Positions 16,927 to 27,917 of a stretch of DNA of 36,500 bases are shown here, piece after piece. The position numbers and the translations under genes were made by a program. Below the pieces are notes generated by a model, which saw nothing but the letters and a program-made list of their open reading frames with translations, was not told the DNA's origin and did not search any database. Where the stretch lies: positions 3,782 to 40,281 of the forward strand of contig CAJOCT010000008.1 of the NCBI GenBank assembly GCA_905236725.1. Direction: 5' to 3'. Source of the DNA: an uncultured Selenomonadaceae bacterium (GTDB lineage Bacteria > Bacillota > Negativicutes > Selenomonadales > Selenomonadaceae). Numbering within the stretch: position 1 is the stretch's first letter; the number at the start of each line of letters is the position of its first letter.

Positions 16927-18528
16927 ATGAAAAAAATTTTTTGTCTGCTGATGATTGTTTTTAGTTTTTGCGCAGATGTTCACGCCGAAACAAAATTGCG
17001 CGTCGGTTATGTGCCGGGCACAGGATTTTTGGAGGAGGACAGGAGCGGGCATTTTTTGGGCTACGGTTATGAGTACATGGAGTTTTTGGCGCGGTACGGC
17101 GATTGGAAATTTGAATACATCCCCGCAACTACTTGGAAAGAGTTGGGCGAAAAACTTCAAAACGGCTCGATAGACCTTTTGCCCGCCGTCCCGGGAGATT
17201 ATCGGAGTTTGCAAAATGTCACTCGCACGGATCACGTTATCGGACGTTACGCGATGGCTCTCATAACCCACGACGCAATTATTCATCCAAATATGAGACT
17301 CGGCACGATGAGCATAAACCCGCCTTTGCCTTCCTTGCCGACCGTTGCGAAAAGTGAGGGCTTTGAATATGAGTTGGTGAATTTTGAAAGTTTTTTCGAC
17401 ATGGAAGACGCTTACAATCGGCGGGAACTTGACGGATATATCGCGCCGATGCTTGAGCCGAATAAAGCAAAAGAAGTTGCCGCAACTTTCGACAGGCAAA
17501 GTTACAGACTTTTGGTTCGATCTGACAGAAAAGATTTGTTAAAGGCAATGAATATTGCGATGGACGCAATGTTAATGGACCAGCCGAGCATTCGCGACAG
17601 GTTGACCGATAAATATTTGCGTTCGGGCGGAACTGCTTTAATTTTGAACCGTCAAGAAAAAGAATATTTGGCGGAAAAAAAGAAACTCAAAACCGCGATT
17701 TTAATGCACGAAAAACCTTATTCATATTGGGAGAACGGAAAAATTCAAGGAGTTATCCCGCGCATAATAAATCAAATTTCCAACGATTTGAATATTGAAA
17801 TTGAAATCGTCGAAACTCACACGCCGCAAGAAGCCGCAAATTTAATCCGTCAAGGCAAGGTCGATTTTATCGCCGATGCGGTCTGTGATTTCAGTTGGGC
17901 GGAAAAATTGAATATGTTGCCGACTCAATCATACTTAAAACTTGAATATGTGCCGGTAATGCGTCGCGATAACAGCATAGACGACGCGTTAATCGTTGCC
18001 TGCGTATCGAACCTTCTTTACACTCAAACTTATGTTTTCCCGAGATATGCCGAAGAAAACAGATTGTATCTTCCGACGCTCAAAGATTGTTTTTTGGCAG
18101 TTTCGGACGGCAGTGCGGATATTTTATTTGCGCCGCGCAGTGAAGTCATTCACTTGATCGAGGAGACGAACGCTTATAACTTGGAGCCGCAATCAGTCAG
18201 CTTATTTTCGGACTCGCTGAGTTTGGGAATTTCGACGAGCGCGGATATAAGACTTTGGCGAATCTTGAATAAAGAAGTCAATCACTTGGACGTTGAAAAA
18301 ATTTGGTCGGCAACCATTGCAAGTTTGACCGCGCCGGTGACGCATTTAAGTTTGCAATGGCAATTATATCATCACCCCGTGCGAGTTATGGCGGCGTTGA
18401 TAATTCTTAGCGTAATAATTTTAATCGCCTTCTGGTATAAAGTTTATTTGCGCGATAAAAATTTGACGATGGCTTTGCATATAAAAAATATTTTTCAACG
18501 CGTATTTTTGAAAATAAAAAAGGCATAA
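16927..18528 (+). CDS. Exported double SBP_bac_3-domain receptor with one membrane segment, no output domain
   Basis: A 533-residue protein: signal peptide (1-20, ending DVHA), then two family-3 solute-binding domains in tandem (about 23-235 beginning LRVGYVPGTGF, and 250-460 beginning LKTAILMHEKPYSYWENG), then one transmembrane helix (~485-504) and a basic tail of about 28 residues. This is the sensor architecture of EvgS/BvgS-like kinases and of SBP-linked diguanylate cyclases, but the protein stops right after the membrane helix, so no kinase or GGDEF domain is present. A terminator begins 10 bases after the stop, so the gene is not simply split here. ATG has GGAAGTGATG. It may pair with a separate signalling protein or be a decayed receptor. 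Confidence 0.82.
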   Translation: MKKIFCLLMIVFSFCADVHAETKLRVGYVPGTGFLEEDRSGHFLGYGYEYMEFLARYGDWKFEYIPATTWKELGEKLQNGSIDLLPAVPGDYRSLQNVTRTDHVIGRYAMALITHDAIIHPNMRLGTMSINPPLPSLPTVAKSEGFEYELVNFESFFDMEDAYNRRELDGYIAPMLEPNKAKEVAATFDRQSYRLLVRSDRKDLLKAMNIAMDAMLMDQPSIRDRLTDKYLRSGGTALILNRQEKEYLAEKKKLKTAILMHEKPYSYWENGKIQGVIPRIINQISNDLNIEIEIVETHTPQEAANLIRQGKVDFIADAVCDFSWAEKLNMLPTQSYLKLEYVPVMRRDNSIDDALIVACVSNLLYTQTYVFPRYAEENRLYLPTLKDCFLAVSDGSADILFAPRSEVIHLIEETNAYNLEPQSVSLFSDSLSLGISTSADIRLWRILNKEVNHLDVEKIWSATIASLTAPVTHLSLQWQLYHHPVRVMAALIILSVIILIAFWYKVYLRDKNLTMALHIKNIFQRVFLKIKKA

Positions 18529-18537
18529 AATAAGAAA

Positions 18538-18573
18538 GACCTCCGAAAAATTTTTCAGAGGTCGAATTTTTTT
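18538..18573 (+). terminator. Terminator of the double-SBP receptor gene
   Basis: GACCTC/GAGGTC outer arms (18538-18543, 18558-18563) continue inward as GAAAAA/TTTTTC after one mismatch, followed by a T-run. Confidence 0.85.
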
Positions 18574-18586
18574 GCACAGAAAACTT

Positions 18587-18624
18587 AAAATCCCCCTCGA
18601 AGACAATCGGGAGGGATTTTTTTT
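18587..18624. terminator. Second terminator between the receptor gene and the tRNA cluster
   Basis: AAAATCCCCCTCG (18587-18599) pairs imperfectly with CGGGAGGGATTTT (18608-18620), followed by Ts on the plus strand. On the minus strand it can also end the tRNA transcript, but its T-tail there is weak. Confidence 0.65.
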
Positions 18625-18646
18625 ATTTCGAATTATTGATTTCAAA

Positions 18647-18730
<84 letters not shown>

Positions 18731-18735
18731 GGCTA

Positions 18736-18813
18736 TGGTGACCTTGGAGGGATTTGAACCCCCGACCCTTTGATTCGTAGTCAAATACTCTAATCCAGCT
18801 GAGCTACAAGGCC
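18736..18813 (-). tRNA. tRNA-Arg (ACG)
   Basis: 78 nt including CCA. Acceptor GGCCTTG/CAAGGTC, anticodon stem TTTGA/TCAAA around CTACGAA, anticodon ACG (read as ICG after editing in most bacteria). Confidence 0.95.
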
Positions 18814-18845
18814 TTCTATAAAAATCCTCAAGTTGCGTAATTCAG

Positions 18846-18922
18846 TGGTGGACCCACTTGGACTTGAACCAAGGACCGACCGGTTATGAGCCGGTTGCTC
18901 TAACCAACTGAGCTATGGGTCC
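18846..18922 (-). tRNA. tRNA-Met (CAT)
   Basis: 77 nt including CCA. Acceptor GGACCCA/TGGGTCC, anticodon stem ACCGG/CCGGT around CTCATAA. The fully paired acceptor end argues against initiator tRNA. Elongator Met is favoured; a lysidine-modified Ile(CAT) tRNA cannot be excluded from sequence alone. Confidence 0.85.
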
Positions 18923-18968
18923 GGTTGCGTCTACATATTTATACCAACTTAAGTGCATGCTGACAATC

Positions 18969-19044
18969 TGGAGCGGACAACGAGGCTCGAACTCGCTACC
19001 TCAACCTTGGCAAGGTTGCGCTCTACCAGATGAGCTATGTCCGC
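18969..19044 (-). tRNA. tRNA-Gly (GCC), copy 1
   Basis: 76 nt including CCA. Acceptor GCGGACA/TGTCCGC, anticodon loop TTGCCAA in stem CAACC/GGTTG. It differs from the adjacent Gly tRNA at many stem positions. Confidence 0.95.
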
Positions 19045-19051
19045 AAAAACT

Positions 19052-19126
19052 TGGAGCGGAAAACGAGGCTCGAACTCGCGACCCCCACCTTGGCAAGGTG
19101 ATGCTCTACCACTGAGCTACTTCCGC
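19052..19126 (-). tRNA. tRNA-Gly (GCC), copy 2
   Basis: 75 nt including CCA. Acceptor GCGGAAG against TTTCCGC, anticodon loop TTGCCAA in stem CACCT/AGGTG. First gene of the cluster, directly behind a consensus promoter. Confidence 0.95.
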
Positions 19127-19158
19127 TTGTCACTGACTCGCGTCAATCAACGTGGCGA

Positions 19159-19187
19159 ATTATATTAGTTAATCGCAAATTTGTCAA
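19159..19187 (-). promoter_or_regulatory. Consensus promoter of the tRNA cluster
   Basis: Minus-strand TTGACA (19182-19187), 17-base spacer, TATAAT (19159-19164): perfect match to both boxes, about 33 bases before the first tRNA. Confidence 0.92.
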
Positions 19188-19197
19188 GAAAAATTTT

Positions 19198-19737
19198 TTA
19201 TCGGCGCACGGATTGTATTTTGCCGACTTCTTCGACTTTAAAAAGTATTGCGTAAATCATTACAAACATTCCGATGATGATTGCAACGTCCGCGATGTTA
19301 AAGACCGGCCAAACTCGAAAGTCGATAAAGTCCGTGACCTGTCCGCTTTGCGCTCTGTCGATTAAATTTGCAGTCGCGCCACTGACCAAACTTATCGCGC
19401 CGAATTTTAAAATTTTTTCGGTTTTTTTGAGTTTCGGGTAAAAATACGCCGCCAAGCCCAAGAGAATTGCGCCGATTAAGAGAAAGAAAACTCTTTGATT
19501 CGGCAAAATTCCGAAAGCCGCGCCCGGATTTAAGACGTATGTTATGTGGAAAAAATCCGAAATTACCGGGATTGATTCGCCCGGCACCATCGACGACATT
19601 ATTTTTGCTTTGAAAAACTGATCCAGCCCGATTATTGACATAAATAAAACTTTGTCCCAGTGAACGTACGCCACAAAAAAAATCAGCTCTACCACGAGCA
19701 AAATATTTTTTAGAAATGAAATGATTTTTTTCTTCAT
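19198..19737 (-). CDS. lspA: Lipoprotein signal peptidase (signal peptidase II)
   Basis: A 179-residue inner-membrane aspartyl protease that removes signal peptides from prolipoproteins. Four membrane segments, the catalytic Asp in NLIDRAQSGQVTDFIDF and the second Asp in FNIADVAI are present, and VLNPGAAFGIL matches the family's NxGAAFG motif. ATG at 19737 has GGGAGTGA six bases ahead; a TTG 15 bases upstream overlaps that site and is less likely. It follows divIVA in the same direction after 90 bases containing a palindrome. Its stop is next to the tRNA promoter. Confidence 0.95.
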   Translation of the reverse strand: MKKKIISFLKNILLVVELIFFVAYVHWDKVLFMSIIGLDQFFKAKIMSSMVPGESIPVISDFFHITYVLNPGAAFGILPNQRVFFLLIGAILLGLAAYFYPKLKKTEKILKFGAISLVSGATANLIDRAQSGQVTDFIDFRVWPVFNIADVAIIIGMFVMIYAILFKVEEVGKIQSVRR

Positions 19738-19758
19738 CGCAATCACTCCCAACCACAG

Positions 19759-19814
19759 TTGTCAGTTTTTAATTGGCAGCGGGCAGAAAATTTTCAAGAA
19801 CTGCCAACTGACAA
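19759..19814. repeat. Inverted, seven-base-phased repeat between divIVA and lspA
   Basis: TTGTCAGTT (19759-19767) and TTGGCAG (19773-19779) face CTGCCAA (19801-19807) and AACTGACAA (19806-19814), forming an interrupted hairpin. The left side reads as heptamers CAGTTGT, CAGTTTT, TAATTGG, CAGCGGG. No T-run, so probably not a full terminator; it could weaken read-through from divIVA to lspA. Confidence 0.6.
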
Positions 19815-19827
19815 TCAAATTGCGCAA

Positions 19828-20637
19828 TTATTTTTTCAATGGCTTATAGGTCATGGTTTTATCCAAGTCGGCTTCAGATTTTTTTTCGGGCGCGGAAATT
19901 TTTTCAATCGGCTCGGCATTCGCAACAACTTCGGTGACTTTTTCGACCAGAGATTTTTTTTCAGCCGGTTGAGTTGCAAGCGATTCGGATTTTTTCGGCG
20001 GCTCTGAAGAATTTTCCGGCTTGAAGTTGGAATTTTCCGCCTCAATCTTCGATAACATCGATTTTAAAGTCAAAAGATCGTCGAGATTAGGCAATGATGC
20101 CAAAAGTTGAACGGTAACCGCAAGTTCAGATTCCAACGCCGTGCGAAATTTCAGCAGGAACGAACTTTTTTCACGAACGATTTTTTCATATTCGTTGACA
20201 ATCGTATGAAGTTTTCTCGCCGCCTCGTCCAAAGTTTTTTTCGAGTCGAGATGTGCGCTCGTGCGAAGGTTTTGCGTTTCCTTCACCGTGTTGTCATACA
20301 TGCTTTGAGTGTCGCGGAGAGCGTTGTCGCGAAGTTCTTTTGAATTTTTTTTCGCCGCGGAAATAATTTCTTCGGCGGTTTTCTGCGCGGCGGCAACAAC
20401 TTCGTCGGCGGTTTTTTGTGCAACAGAAATGGTATCTTTCAAATTTTGTTCAAGATTTTTATAATTTTGAACTTCCTTTGCGTTAAATTCAATCTCGCTT
20501 TTGAGCTTATCATTTTCGCGCAAAATCGCTTCGTAATCGTTTACAATCTGGTCGAGAAAATCATCAACTTCGTTTTCACTGTAGCCGCGAAAACCTTTTT
20601 TAAATTCGTGATTGTGAATTTCCATCGGTGTAAGCAT
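19828..20637 (-). CDS. divIVA: DivIVA-family cell division/polarity protein
   Basis: A 269-residue cytoplasmic coiled-coil protein. The N-terminal MLTPMEIHNHEFKKGFRGYS and NEVDDFLDQIV match the DivIVA membrane-binding domain that recognises curved membrane at septa and poles. A long coiled coil (~30-190) follows, with Ala-rich heptads (AQKTADEVVAAAQKTAEEII), then a low-complexity Pro/Glu/Lys tail (~205-269). ATG has GGAGG. It lies between ylmH and lspA, the usual Firmicute order in the division cluster. Confidence 0.95.
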   Translation of the reverse strand: MLTPMEIHNHEFKKGFRGYSENEVDDFLDQIVNDYEAILRENDKLKSEIEFNAKEVQNYKNLEQNLKDTISVAQKTADEVVAAAQKTAEEIISAAKKNSKELRDNALRDTQSMYDNTVKETQNLRTSAHLDSKKTLDEAARKLHTIVNEYEKIVREKSSFLLKFRTALESELAVTVQLLASLPNLDDLLTLKSMLSKIEAENSNFKPENSSEPPKKSESLATQPAEKKSLVEKVTEVVANAEPIEKISAPEKKSEADLDKTMTYKPLKK

Positions 20638-20670
20638 CGAGATGCCTCCTTCAGCAAAATTTTTTATCGG

Positions 20671-21459
20671 TTAAAAGAATCTTTTCAACAAAACGCCGAT
20701 GCGTCCTTTTTTTGTTTGACCGCGAATTTCGGCAACTTCCAATCTGCCGCGCCCGCGCATACTCAAAATATCTCCGGCTTTTATCGATTGCGAAGAATTT
20801 TTAACGGTCTGCCAATTCAATTTGACTTTTTCCGCAGAAATTTCCGTCGCCGCCTTACTGCGTGACATACCGAAACCCGCCGCCGCAATCGAATCAACTC
20901 TGAGTGAAGCAACAGTCGCCTTAATTTCCTTGACGCGTTCTTCTTTCGGCAAAATATTTTCGAGTTCATCGGCGGAAGTTTTGACGGCAGTGTTGCCGAT
21001 TTTCGTCAAATTTGCAATAAAGTAATCGTCAATTTTTTTGTCAACGACGATTCTCGCAAAATTTTTCGTTGCAATTATATCACCGATAAATTCGCGGTCA
21101 ACACCCAAACTCATAATCGAGCCGAGTATATCGCCGTGACTTAATCTGGCAAATTCGCCGTTCCATTCGGCTTTTATCGCGGAAATTTCAAAAACGGGCG
21201 TTCCCTCAAAATCTTCGTGGCAAAAAGCCGCCCGCTGTCGTTCCGCGCCGACAAAGCCGCCGTCAAATTCGACTTTTAAATTTCCCAGACTGTTCGCGAT
21301 TGTTTCAGCCATATTTTGTTCAAAAGGCGTTAAAAATCCCGACAATTTATATTTTTGGTTTTTCAAAGCCTGCGCAGCGAAATCGACGAGTTTAACCGCC
21401 GTTTGTTCGCCTTCCGTGCCTTTGTAGTAACGAATTATTTTTTCTCGTGAGTCTTGCAA
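20671..21459 (-). CDS. ylmH: YlmH-family RNA-binding protein (S4 domain)
   Basis: A 262-residue protein. The N-terminal two thirds match the YlmH domain (RAAFCHEDFEG, LSHGDILGSIMSLGVDREFIGDI) and the C-terminus is an S4 RNA-binding domain (~183-245, RVDSIAAAGFGMSRSKAATEI). In B. subtilis it is linked to cell division and ribosome rescue. The start is a TTG (21457-21459) with GGAGGG upstream and no competing ATG. First gene of ylmH-divIVA-lspA. A CAGTTTT/AAAACTG palindrome (21478-21492) sits in its leader between promoter and ribosome-binding site. Confidence 0.92.
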   Translation of the reverse strand: MQDSREKIIRYYKGTEGEQTAVKLVDFAAQALKNQKYKLSGFLTPFEQNMAETIANSLGNLKVEFDGGFVGAERQRAAFCHEDFEGTPVFEISAIKAEWNGEFARLSHGDILGSIMSLGVDREFIGDIIATKNFARIVVDKKIDDYFIANLTKIGNTAVKTSADELENILPKEERVKEIKATVASLRVDSIAAAGFGMSRSKAATEISAEKVKLNWQTVKNSSQSIKAGDILSMRGRGRLEVAEIRGQTKKGRIGVLLKRFF

Positions 21460-21496
21460 AATTTCCCTCCGTTCTTTCAGTTTTCAAAACTGCCAC

Positions 21497-21525
21497 ATTT
21501 TAAACGCAATGAAAAATTTTTTCAA
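21497..21525 (-). promoter_or_regulatory. Promoter of ylmH-divIVA-lspA
   Basis: Minus-strand TTGAAA (21520-21525), 17-base spacer, TAAAAT (21497-21502). Confidence 0.65.
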
Positions 21526-21607
21526 CAAAAAAAATTCTTTTATGCCGGAAAACCGGTCTCAAAATTTTTTAATCGCCGTAAAAAAATTTCACAGATTTTT
21601 TCGATAA

Positions 21608-21636
21608 TTGCCTAACTTGAAAAAAAAGTATAGAAT
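21608..21636 (+). promoter_or_regulatory. Promoter of cysS-rpoE-pyrG
   Basis: TTGCCT (21608-21613), 17-base spacer, TAGAAT (21631-21636), 30 bases before the cysS ATG. The leader is too short for a T-box. Confidence 0.7.
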
Positions 21637-21666
21637 AGCGGCAGTATTTTTATCGGGAGGGTTTTT

Positions 21667-23163
21667 ATGTTACAAGTTTACAACACGATGACGAAACGCA
21701 AGGAGATTTTCAAACCGCTGAAAAAAAATGAAGTCAGTATCTATTGTTGCGGGGTCACGCCGTACAACACGCCGCACATCGGCAACGCAAGACCTTTTGT
21801 CACTTGGGACGTTATCCGCAGATATTTTTCAAAGCTCGGTTACAAAGTTCGTTACATTCAAAATTTCACCGACGTTGACGACAAAATTATTGCGGCGGCG
21901 AATCGCGAGGGCGTGACGTGGAAAGAAATTTCCGAACGAAATATAAATTCTTACTTCAAAGTTATGGACGCGCTCAACATCAAACGCGCTGACCTTTATC
22001 CGAAAGTTTCCGAAACGATGGAAGATATTATTTTGATGATTCAAACTCTTGTCGACAAAGGTTTTGCGTATAAAATCGAAGACGGAATTTATTTCAGCGT
22101 CGAAAAAGATGAGCATTACGGCAAATTAAGCGGGCGAAAAATTGAGGATATGCAGGCGGGGGCAAGAGTCGAAGTTGACGACAAAAAACATCACCCGATG
22201 GATTTTGCGCTGTGGAAATCTGCCAAGCCCGGCGAACCTTTTTGGGACAGTCCTTTCGGCAAAGGTCGACCCGGCTGGCATATCGAATGTTCTGCAATGA
22301 GTTTAAAATTTCTCGGAGAAAAATTTGACTTTCACGGCGGCGGCGCGGATTTAATTTTTCCTCACCATGAAAACGAAATCGCGCAGTCTCAATGTTGCAT
22401 CGGCGACGAAAATTCTTTCGCGCAATATTGGGTTCACAACGGCTTTATCACAATCGACAATGAAAAAATGTCAAAGTCCGCAGGAAATTTTTTCACGGTC
22501 GAAGATATTCTCAAAAAATATCCCGCCGAAGTCGTCAGATTTTTCCTCCTGCAAACTCATTACCGCAGTCCGCTCGACTTCAGCGAAGACAGGATTAAAG
22601 AAACTCAAACCGCTTACAATCGCTTGAAAAACACTTTCGACAATTTGAACGAACTCGAAAAAATTATTGAGTCGGGAAAATTCGTCAAGCAGACGACGGA
22701 TTTAAAAACTGCGGTTATTACAGTTTCACAGGCGGGCGGGCTCGTTGACCTTGCGGAAAGATTGCGGGCGGCATTCGATGACGCGATGAATGACGACTTC
22801 AACACGGCTCTCGCAATCAGTTATATGTTTGAACTTTCTCGCGACGTAAATTCTTATTACGCCGATTACATGAGCGGGAAATTTTCGCCGAAAGGTGCGG
22901 ACGCATTCATAATTTTGCGCGTGAAAGAAATTTTTATGGAGATGGCGGGAATTATCGGCATTTTTGAAAATATTCCCGAAGAAAAAAATTCTTCCGCAAA
23001 TTCCGAACTCGTCGAAAAACTTATGGAAATTATTATTTCGATTCGTCAAACTGCGCGAAAAGAAAAAAATTGGACGACTGCCGATAAAATCCGCGATGAA
23101 TTGAAATCTGCGGGAATTATCCTTGAAGATATTCCGCAAGGCGTTAAGTGGAAACTCAACTGA
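21667..23163 (+). CDS. cysS: Cysteinyl-tRNA synthetase
   Basis: A 498-residue class I aminoacyl-tRNA synthetase that charges tRNA-Cys. The HIGH-type motif is PHIGNARPF (near 37), the zinc-site cysteine lies in CCGVTPYN (27-34), WHIECSAMS and FPHHENEIAQS supply other zinc ligands, and the KMSKS loop is EKMSKSAGN (~268). Length is slightly above the common 460-470 because of a longer C-terminal helical domain. ATG has GGGAGG. It begins an operon with rpoE (23-base gap) and pyrG. Confidence 0.97.
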   Translation: MLQVYNTMTKRKEIFKPLKKNEVSIYCCGVTPYNTPHIGNARPFVTWDVIRRYFSKLGYKVRYIQNFTDVDDKIIAAANREGVTWKEISERNINSYFKVMDALNIKRADLYPKVSETMEDIILMIQTLVDKGFAYKIEDGIYFSVEKDEHYGKLSGRKIEDMQAGARVEVDDKKHHPMDFALWKSAKPGEPFWDSPFGKGRPGWHIECSAMSLKFLGEKFDFHGGGADLIFPHHENEIAQSQCCIGDENSFAQYWVHNGFITIDNEKMSKSAGNFFTVEDILKKYPAEVVRFFLLQTHYRSPLDFSEDRIKETQTAYNRLKNTFDNLNELEKIIESGKFVKQTTDLKTAVITVSQAGGLVDLAERLRAAFDDAMNDDFNTALAISYMFELSRDVNSYYADYMSGKFSPKGADAFIILRVKEIFMEMAGIIGIFENIPEEKNSSANSELVEKLMEIIISIRQTARKEKNWTTADKIRDELKSAGIILEDIPQGVKWKLN

Positions 23164-23186
23164 AAAATTTTTTGGGAGGCTGAAAT

Positions 23187-23495
23187 ATGAGTGAAAAAAA
23201 TTTTAACGAAAAAAGTGAGGTTGACCTCGCTTACAAAATTTTGACTTTGTCGGGAAAAGATAATCCGATTCATTACAAAAAATTGATTTTGGAAATTCTC
23301 GACAAAAAAAATAAAGCCGTGCAAAATGAGGCAGCGGCAATTTCCGAAATTTATACGATGATTAACATGGACAGCCGCTTTCAGCACGTCGGCGACGGAA
23401 TGTGGGGACTTACCGAATGGAATCCGCCCGAAGTCAAACGCACTCGCGGCACAAGAAAAGTTGCGGCGAAGACCGATAAAGTTGCTGAAGAATAA
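23187..23495 (+). CDS. rpoE: RNA polymerase delta subunit (HARE-HTH protein)
   Basis: A 102-residue protein whose first ~75 residues match the HARE-HTH domain of the Firmicute RNA polymerase delta subunit (VDLAYKILTLSGKDNPIHYK, ISEIYTMINMDSRFQHVGDG, MWGLTEW). The classical delta factor of B. subtilis is about 173 residues with a long acidic tail; here the tail is short and Lys/Arg-containing (VKRTRGTRKVAAKTDK), so any nucleic-acid mimicry by an acidic tail is lost. Its place just before pyrG is the conserved Firmicute arrangement. Confidence 0.88.
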   Translation: MSEKNFNEKSEVDLAYKILTLSGKDNPIHYKKLILEILDKKNKAVQNEAAAISEIYTMINMDSRFQHVGDGMWGLTEWNPPEVKRTRGTRKVAAKTDKVAEE

Positions 23496-25145
<1,650 letters not shown>

Positions 25146-25160
25146 TAAATCATTTGCAAC

Positions 25161-25197
25161 AAAAAAAGTCCCCGCCAAAAAAGCGAGGATTTTTTTA
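25161..25197 (+). terminator. Terminator of pyrG
   Basis: GTCCCCGC pairs with GCGAGGAT (one mismatch) around a short A-rich loop, followed by seven Ts. cobO converges from the right. Confidence 0.75.
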
Positions 25198-25278
25198 TTG
25201 AGAAAATTCGCTTGCAATAATTTTTTTCGGATTAAATTACGAAAAAATCCAACTATATGTTTTCAAAAAATTTTTGCG

Positions 25279-25301
25279 CTGTTCACTATCCGCTGACGCA
25301 G
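25279..25301. repeat. Short seven-base-phased repeat downstream of cobO
   Basis: Reads CTGTTCA, CTATCCG, CTGACGC, then AG, resembling the heptamers next to groEL. The rest of the gap (25198-25304) is AT-rich with no other signal seen. Confidence 0.35.
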
Positions 25302-25304
25302 TTT

Positions 25305-25838
25305 TTAAAATTCTATACCGCGTTGAGCTTTTATGCCCTGTTGAAAAGGATGTTTTATCAAAGTCATTTCGGTTACAAGGTCGGCTGATTCGATTATTTT
25401 TTTTTGAGCATCGCGTCCCGTCAAAAGCAAATGAAGTTTCGGCGGGCGTTTTTTTATGAGATTTAAAATTTCAGTTTCGCTTATTAAATTAAATTTCACC
25501 GCATAATTTATTTCGTCCAAAATAATTAAATCCCATTCGCCCGACAAAATTTCTTTTTCGGCAAGTTTTAAAGTTTCTTGCGCGATTTTTTTATGTTCGT
25601 CGAAATTTTTTTTGTCGATAAATCCCAAGCCGCACTGTTGAATTTTAATTTTTCCTTCGCAATCGGGAATTTTTTCAAGAAGTTTTATCGCGTTTAATTC
25701 GCCGCAATCTGCACGACCTTTTATAAACTGCAGAATCAAAACTTTTAACCCCGCGCCGAATGCCCTTAACGCGAGGCCGAGCGCGGCAGTAGTTTTTCCT
25801 TTACCGTCGCCCGTGTGAACCATTAAAAGACCTTGCAA
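25305..25838 (-). CDS. cobO: Corrinoid adenosyltransferase (CobO/BtuR type)
   Basis: A 177-residue cytoplasmic ATP:cob(I)alamin adenosyltransferase that makes the adenosylcobalamin cofactor. It shows the P-loop HTGDGKGKTTAALGLALRAFG (about 8-27) and the family motifs LILQFIKGR, WDLIILDEINYA and LLLTGRDA. I set the start at the TTG 25838 because GGAGGG lies 8 bases upstream, the same arrangement as ylmH, and the family core begins at once; the frame is open back to 25919, but that part is translated from repeats and is not conserved-looking. It lies 85 bases beyond groEL with a terminator-like hairpin between. The presence of cobO implies B12-dependent metabolism in the host. Confidence 0.9.
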   Translation of the reverse strand: MQGLLMVHTGDGKGKTTAALGLALRAFGAGLKVLILQFIKGRADCGELNAIKLLEKIPDCEGKIKIQQCGLGFIDKKNFDEHKKIAQETLKLAEKEILSGEWDLIILDEINYAVKFNLISETEILNLIKKRPPKLHLLLTGRDAQKKIIESADLVTEMTLIKHPFQQGIKAQRGIEF

Positions 25839-25853
25839 AATTTTTCCCTCCAA

Positions 25854-25921
25854 TAAAAAAAAGTGGTCGGCGGAAAGTGAACATTTTTTTCTGTCCACTG
25901 ACCACTGACCACTGACCACTA
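25854..25921 (-). terminator. Heptamer-repeat hairpin, likely groESL terminator
   Basis: On the minus strand just after the groEL stop, tandem AGTGGTC-type heptamers (four on the plus strand at 25895-25921 as CCACTGA/CCACTAA) pair back: AGTGGACA with TGTTCACT near the loop and AGTGGTC with GACCACT at the base, followed by eight Ts. This is both a seven-base repeat array and a plausible intrinsic terminator. Confidence 0.6.
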
Positions 25922-25923
25922 AA

Positions 25924-27546
<1,623 letters not shown>

Positions 27547-27573
27547 TTATATCCCTCCGAAAATTTTTCAGAA

Positions 27574-27855
27574 TTACAAAACCGCCAAAATATCGCTTTC
27601 GCGGATTACGAGATAATCTTTTTCATCCACTTTGACTTCGCTGCCCGCGTATTTGTTGAAAAGAACTTCGTCGCCTTCTTTGACTTCGGGAACCGCGCGA
27701 GTGCCGTTGTCGAGCAATTTGCCCGTGCCGACCGCGATAACTTTGCCTTTCTGCGGCTTTTCTTTAGAAGTCTCCGGCATGATGATGCCGCTTTTTGTCT
27801 TCAATTCAACTTCTGCAACCTCAATGACAACTCTGTCTCCCAGTGGTTTTATCAT
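27574..27855 (-). CDS. groES: Co-chaperonin GroES (Hsp10)
   Basis: A 93-residue co-chaperonin that caps the GroEL ring. It shows the start [13 protein letters not shown], the mobile loop [17 protein letters not shown] (~20-36), [10 protein letters not shown] and the C-terminal [28 protein letters not shown] has TAGGAGG. First gene of groES-groEL; its leader contains an inverted repeat. Confidence 0.98.
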   Translation of the reverse strand: MIKPLGDRVVIEVAEVELKTKSGIIMPETSKEKPQKGKVIAVGTGKLLDNGTRAVPEVKEGDEVLFNKYAGSEVKVDEKDYLVIRESDILAVL

Positions 27856-27881
27856 ATAAATCTGCCTCCTAAATTGGAATT

Positions 27882-27915
27882 TACCCTTGTTTCAATCTCT
27901 CAATCGAAACGGGTA
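27882..27915 (-). promoter_or_regulatory. Inverted repeat in the groESL leader, possible operator (not CIRCE)
   Basis: Plus-strand arms TACCCTTGTTTC (27882-27893) and GAAACGGGTA (27906-27915) are complementary apart from a two-base bulge, around a 12-base centre containing a GATTGA direct repeat (minus strand). It begins three bases after the -10 box, the position where CIRCE normally lies, but it does not match TTAGCACTC-N9-GAGTGCTAA or the CtsR heptamer. Confidence 0.6.
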
Positions 27916-27917
27916 CT

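Noticed and set aside
18846-18922. Initiator tRNA-fMet
   Set aside because: The acceptor stem begins with a paired G, whereas bacterial initiators have an unpaired first base, and the three-GC-pair anticodon stem pattern is not clearly present.
21637-21666. T-box or other riboswitch upstream of cysS
   Set aside because: Only about 30 bases lie between the candidate promoter and the ATG, and no specifier loop or T-box core is seen.
25839-25919. N-terminal extension of cobO read from the frame open to 25919
   Set aside because: These residues are translated from heptamer repeats and a terminator-like hairpin; a TTG with GGAGGG at good spacing lies at 25838 right before the conserved core.
27882-27915. 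groESL leader repeat considered as CIRCE
   Set aside because: No TTAGCACTC or GAGTGCTAA half-site is present; arms and spacer length differ.
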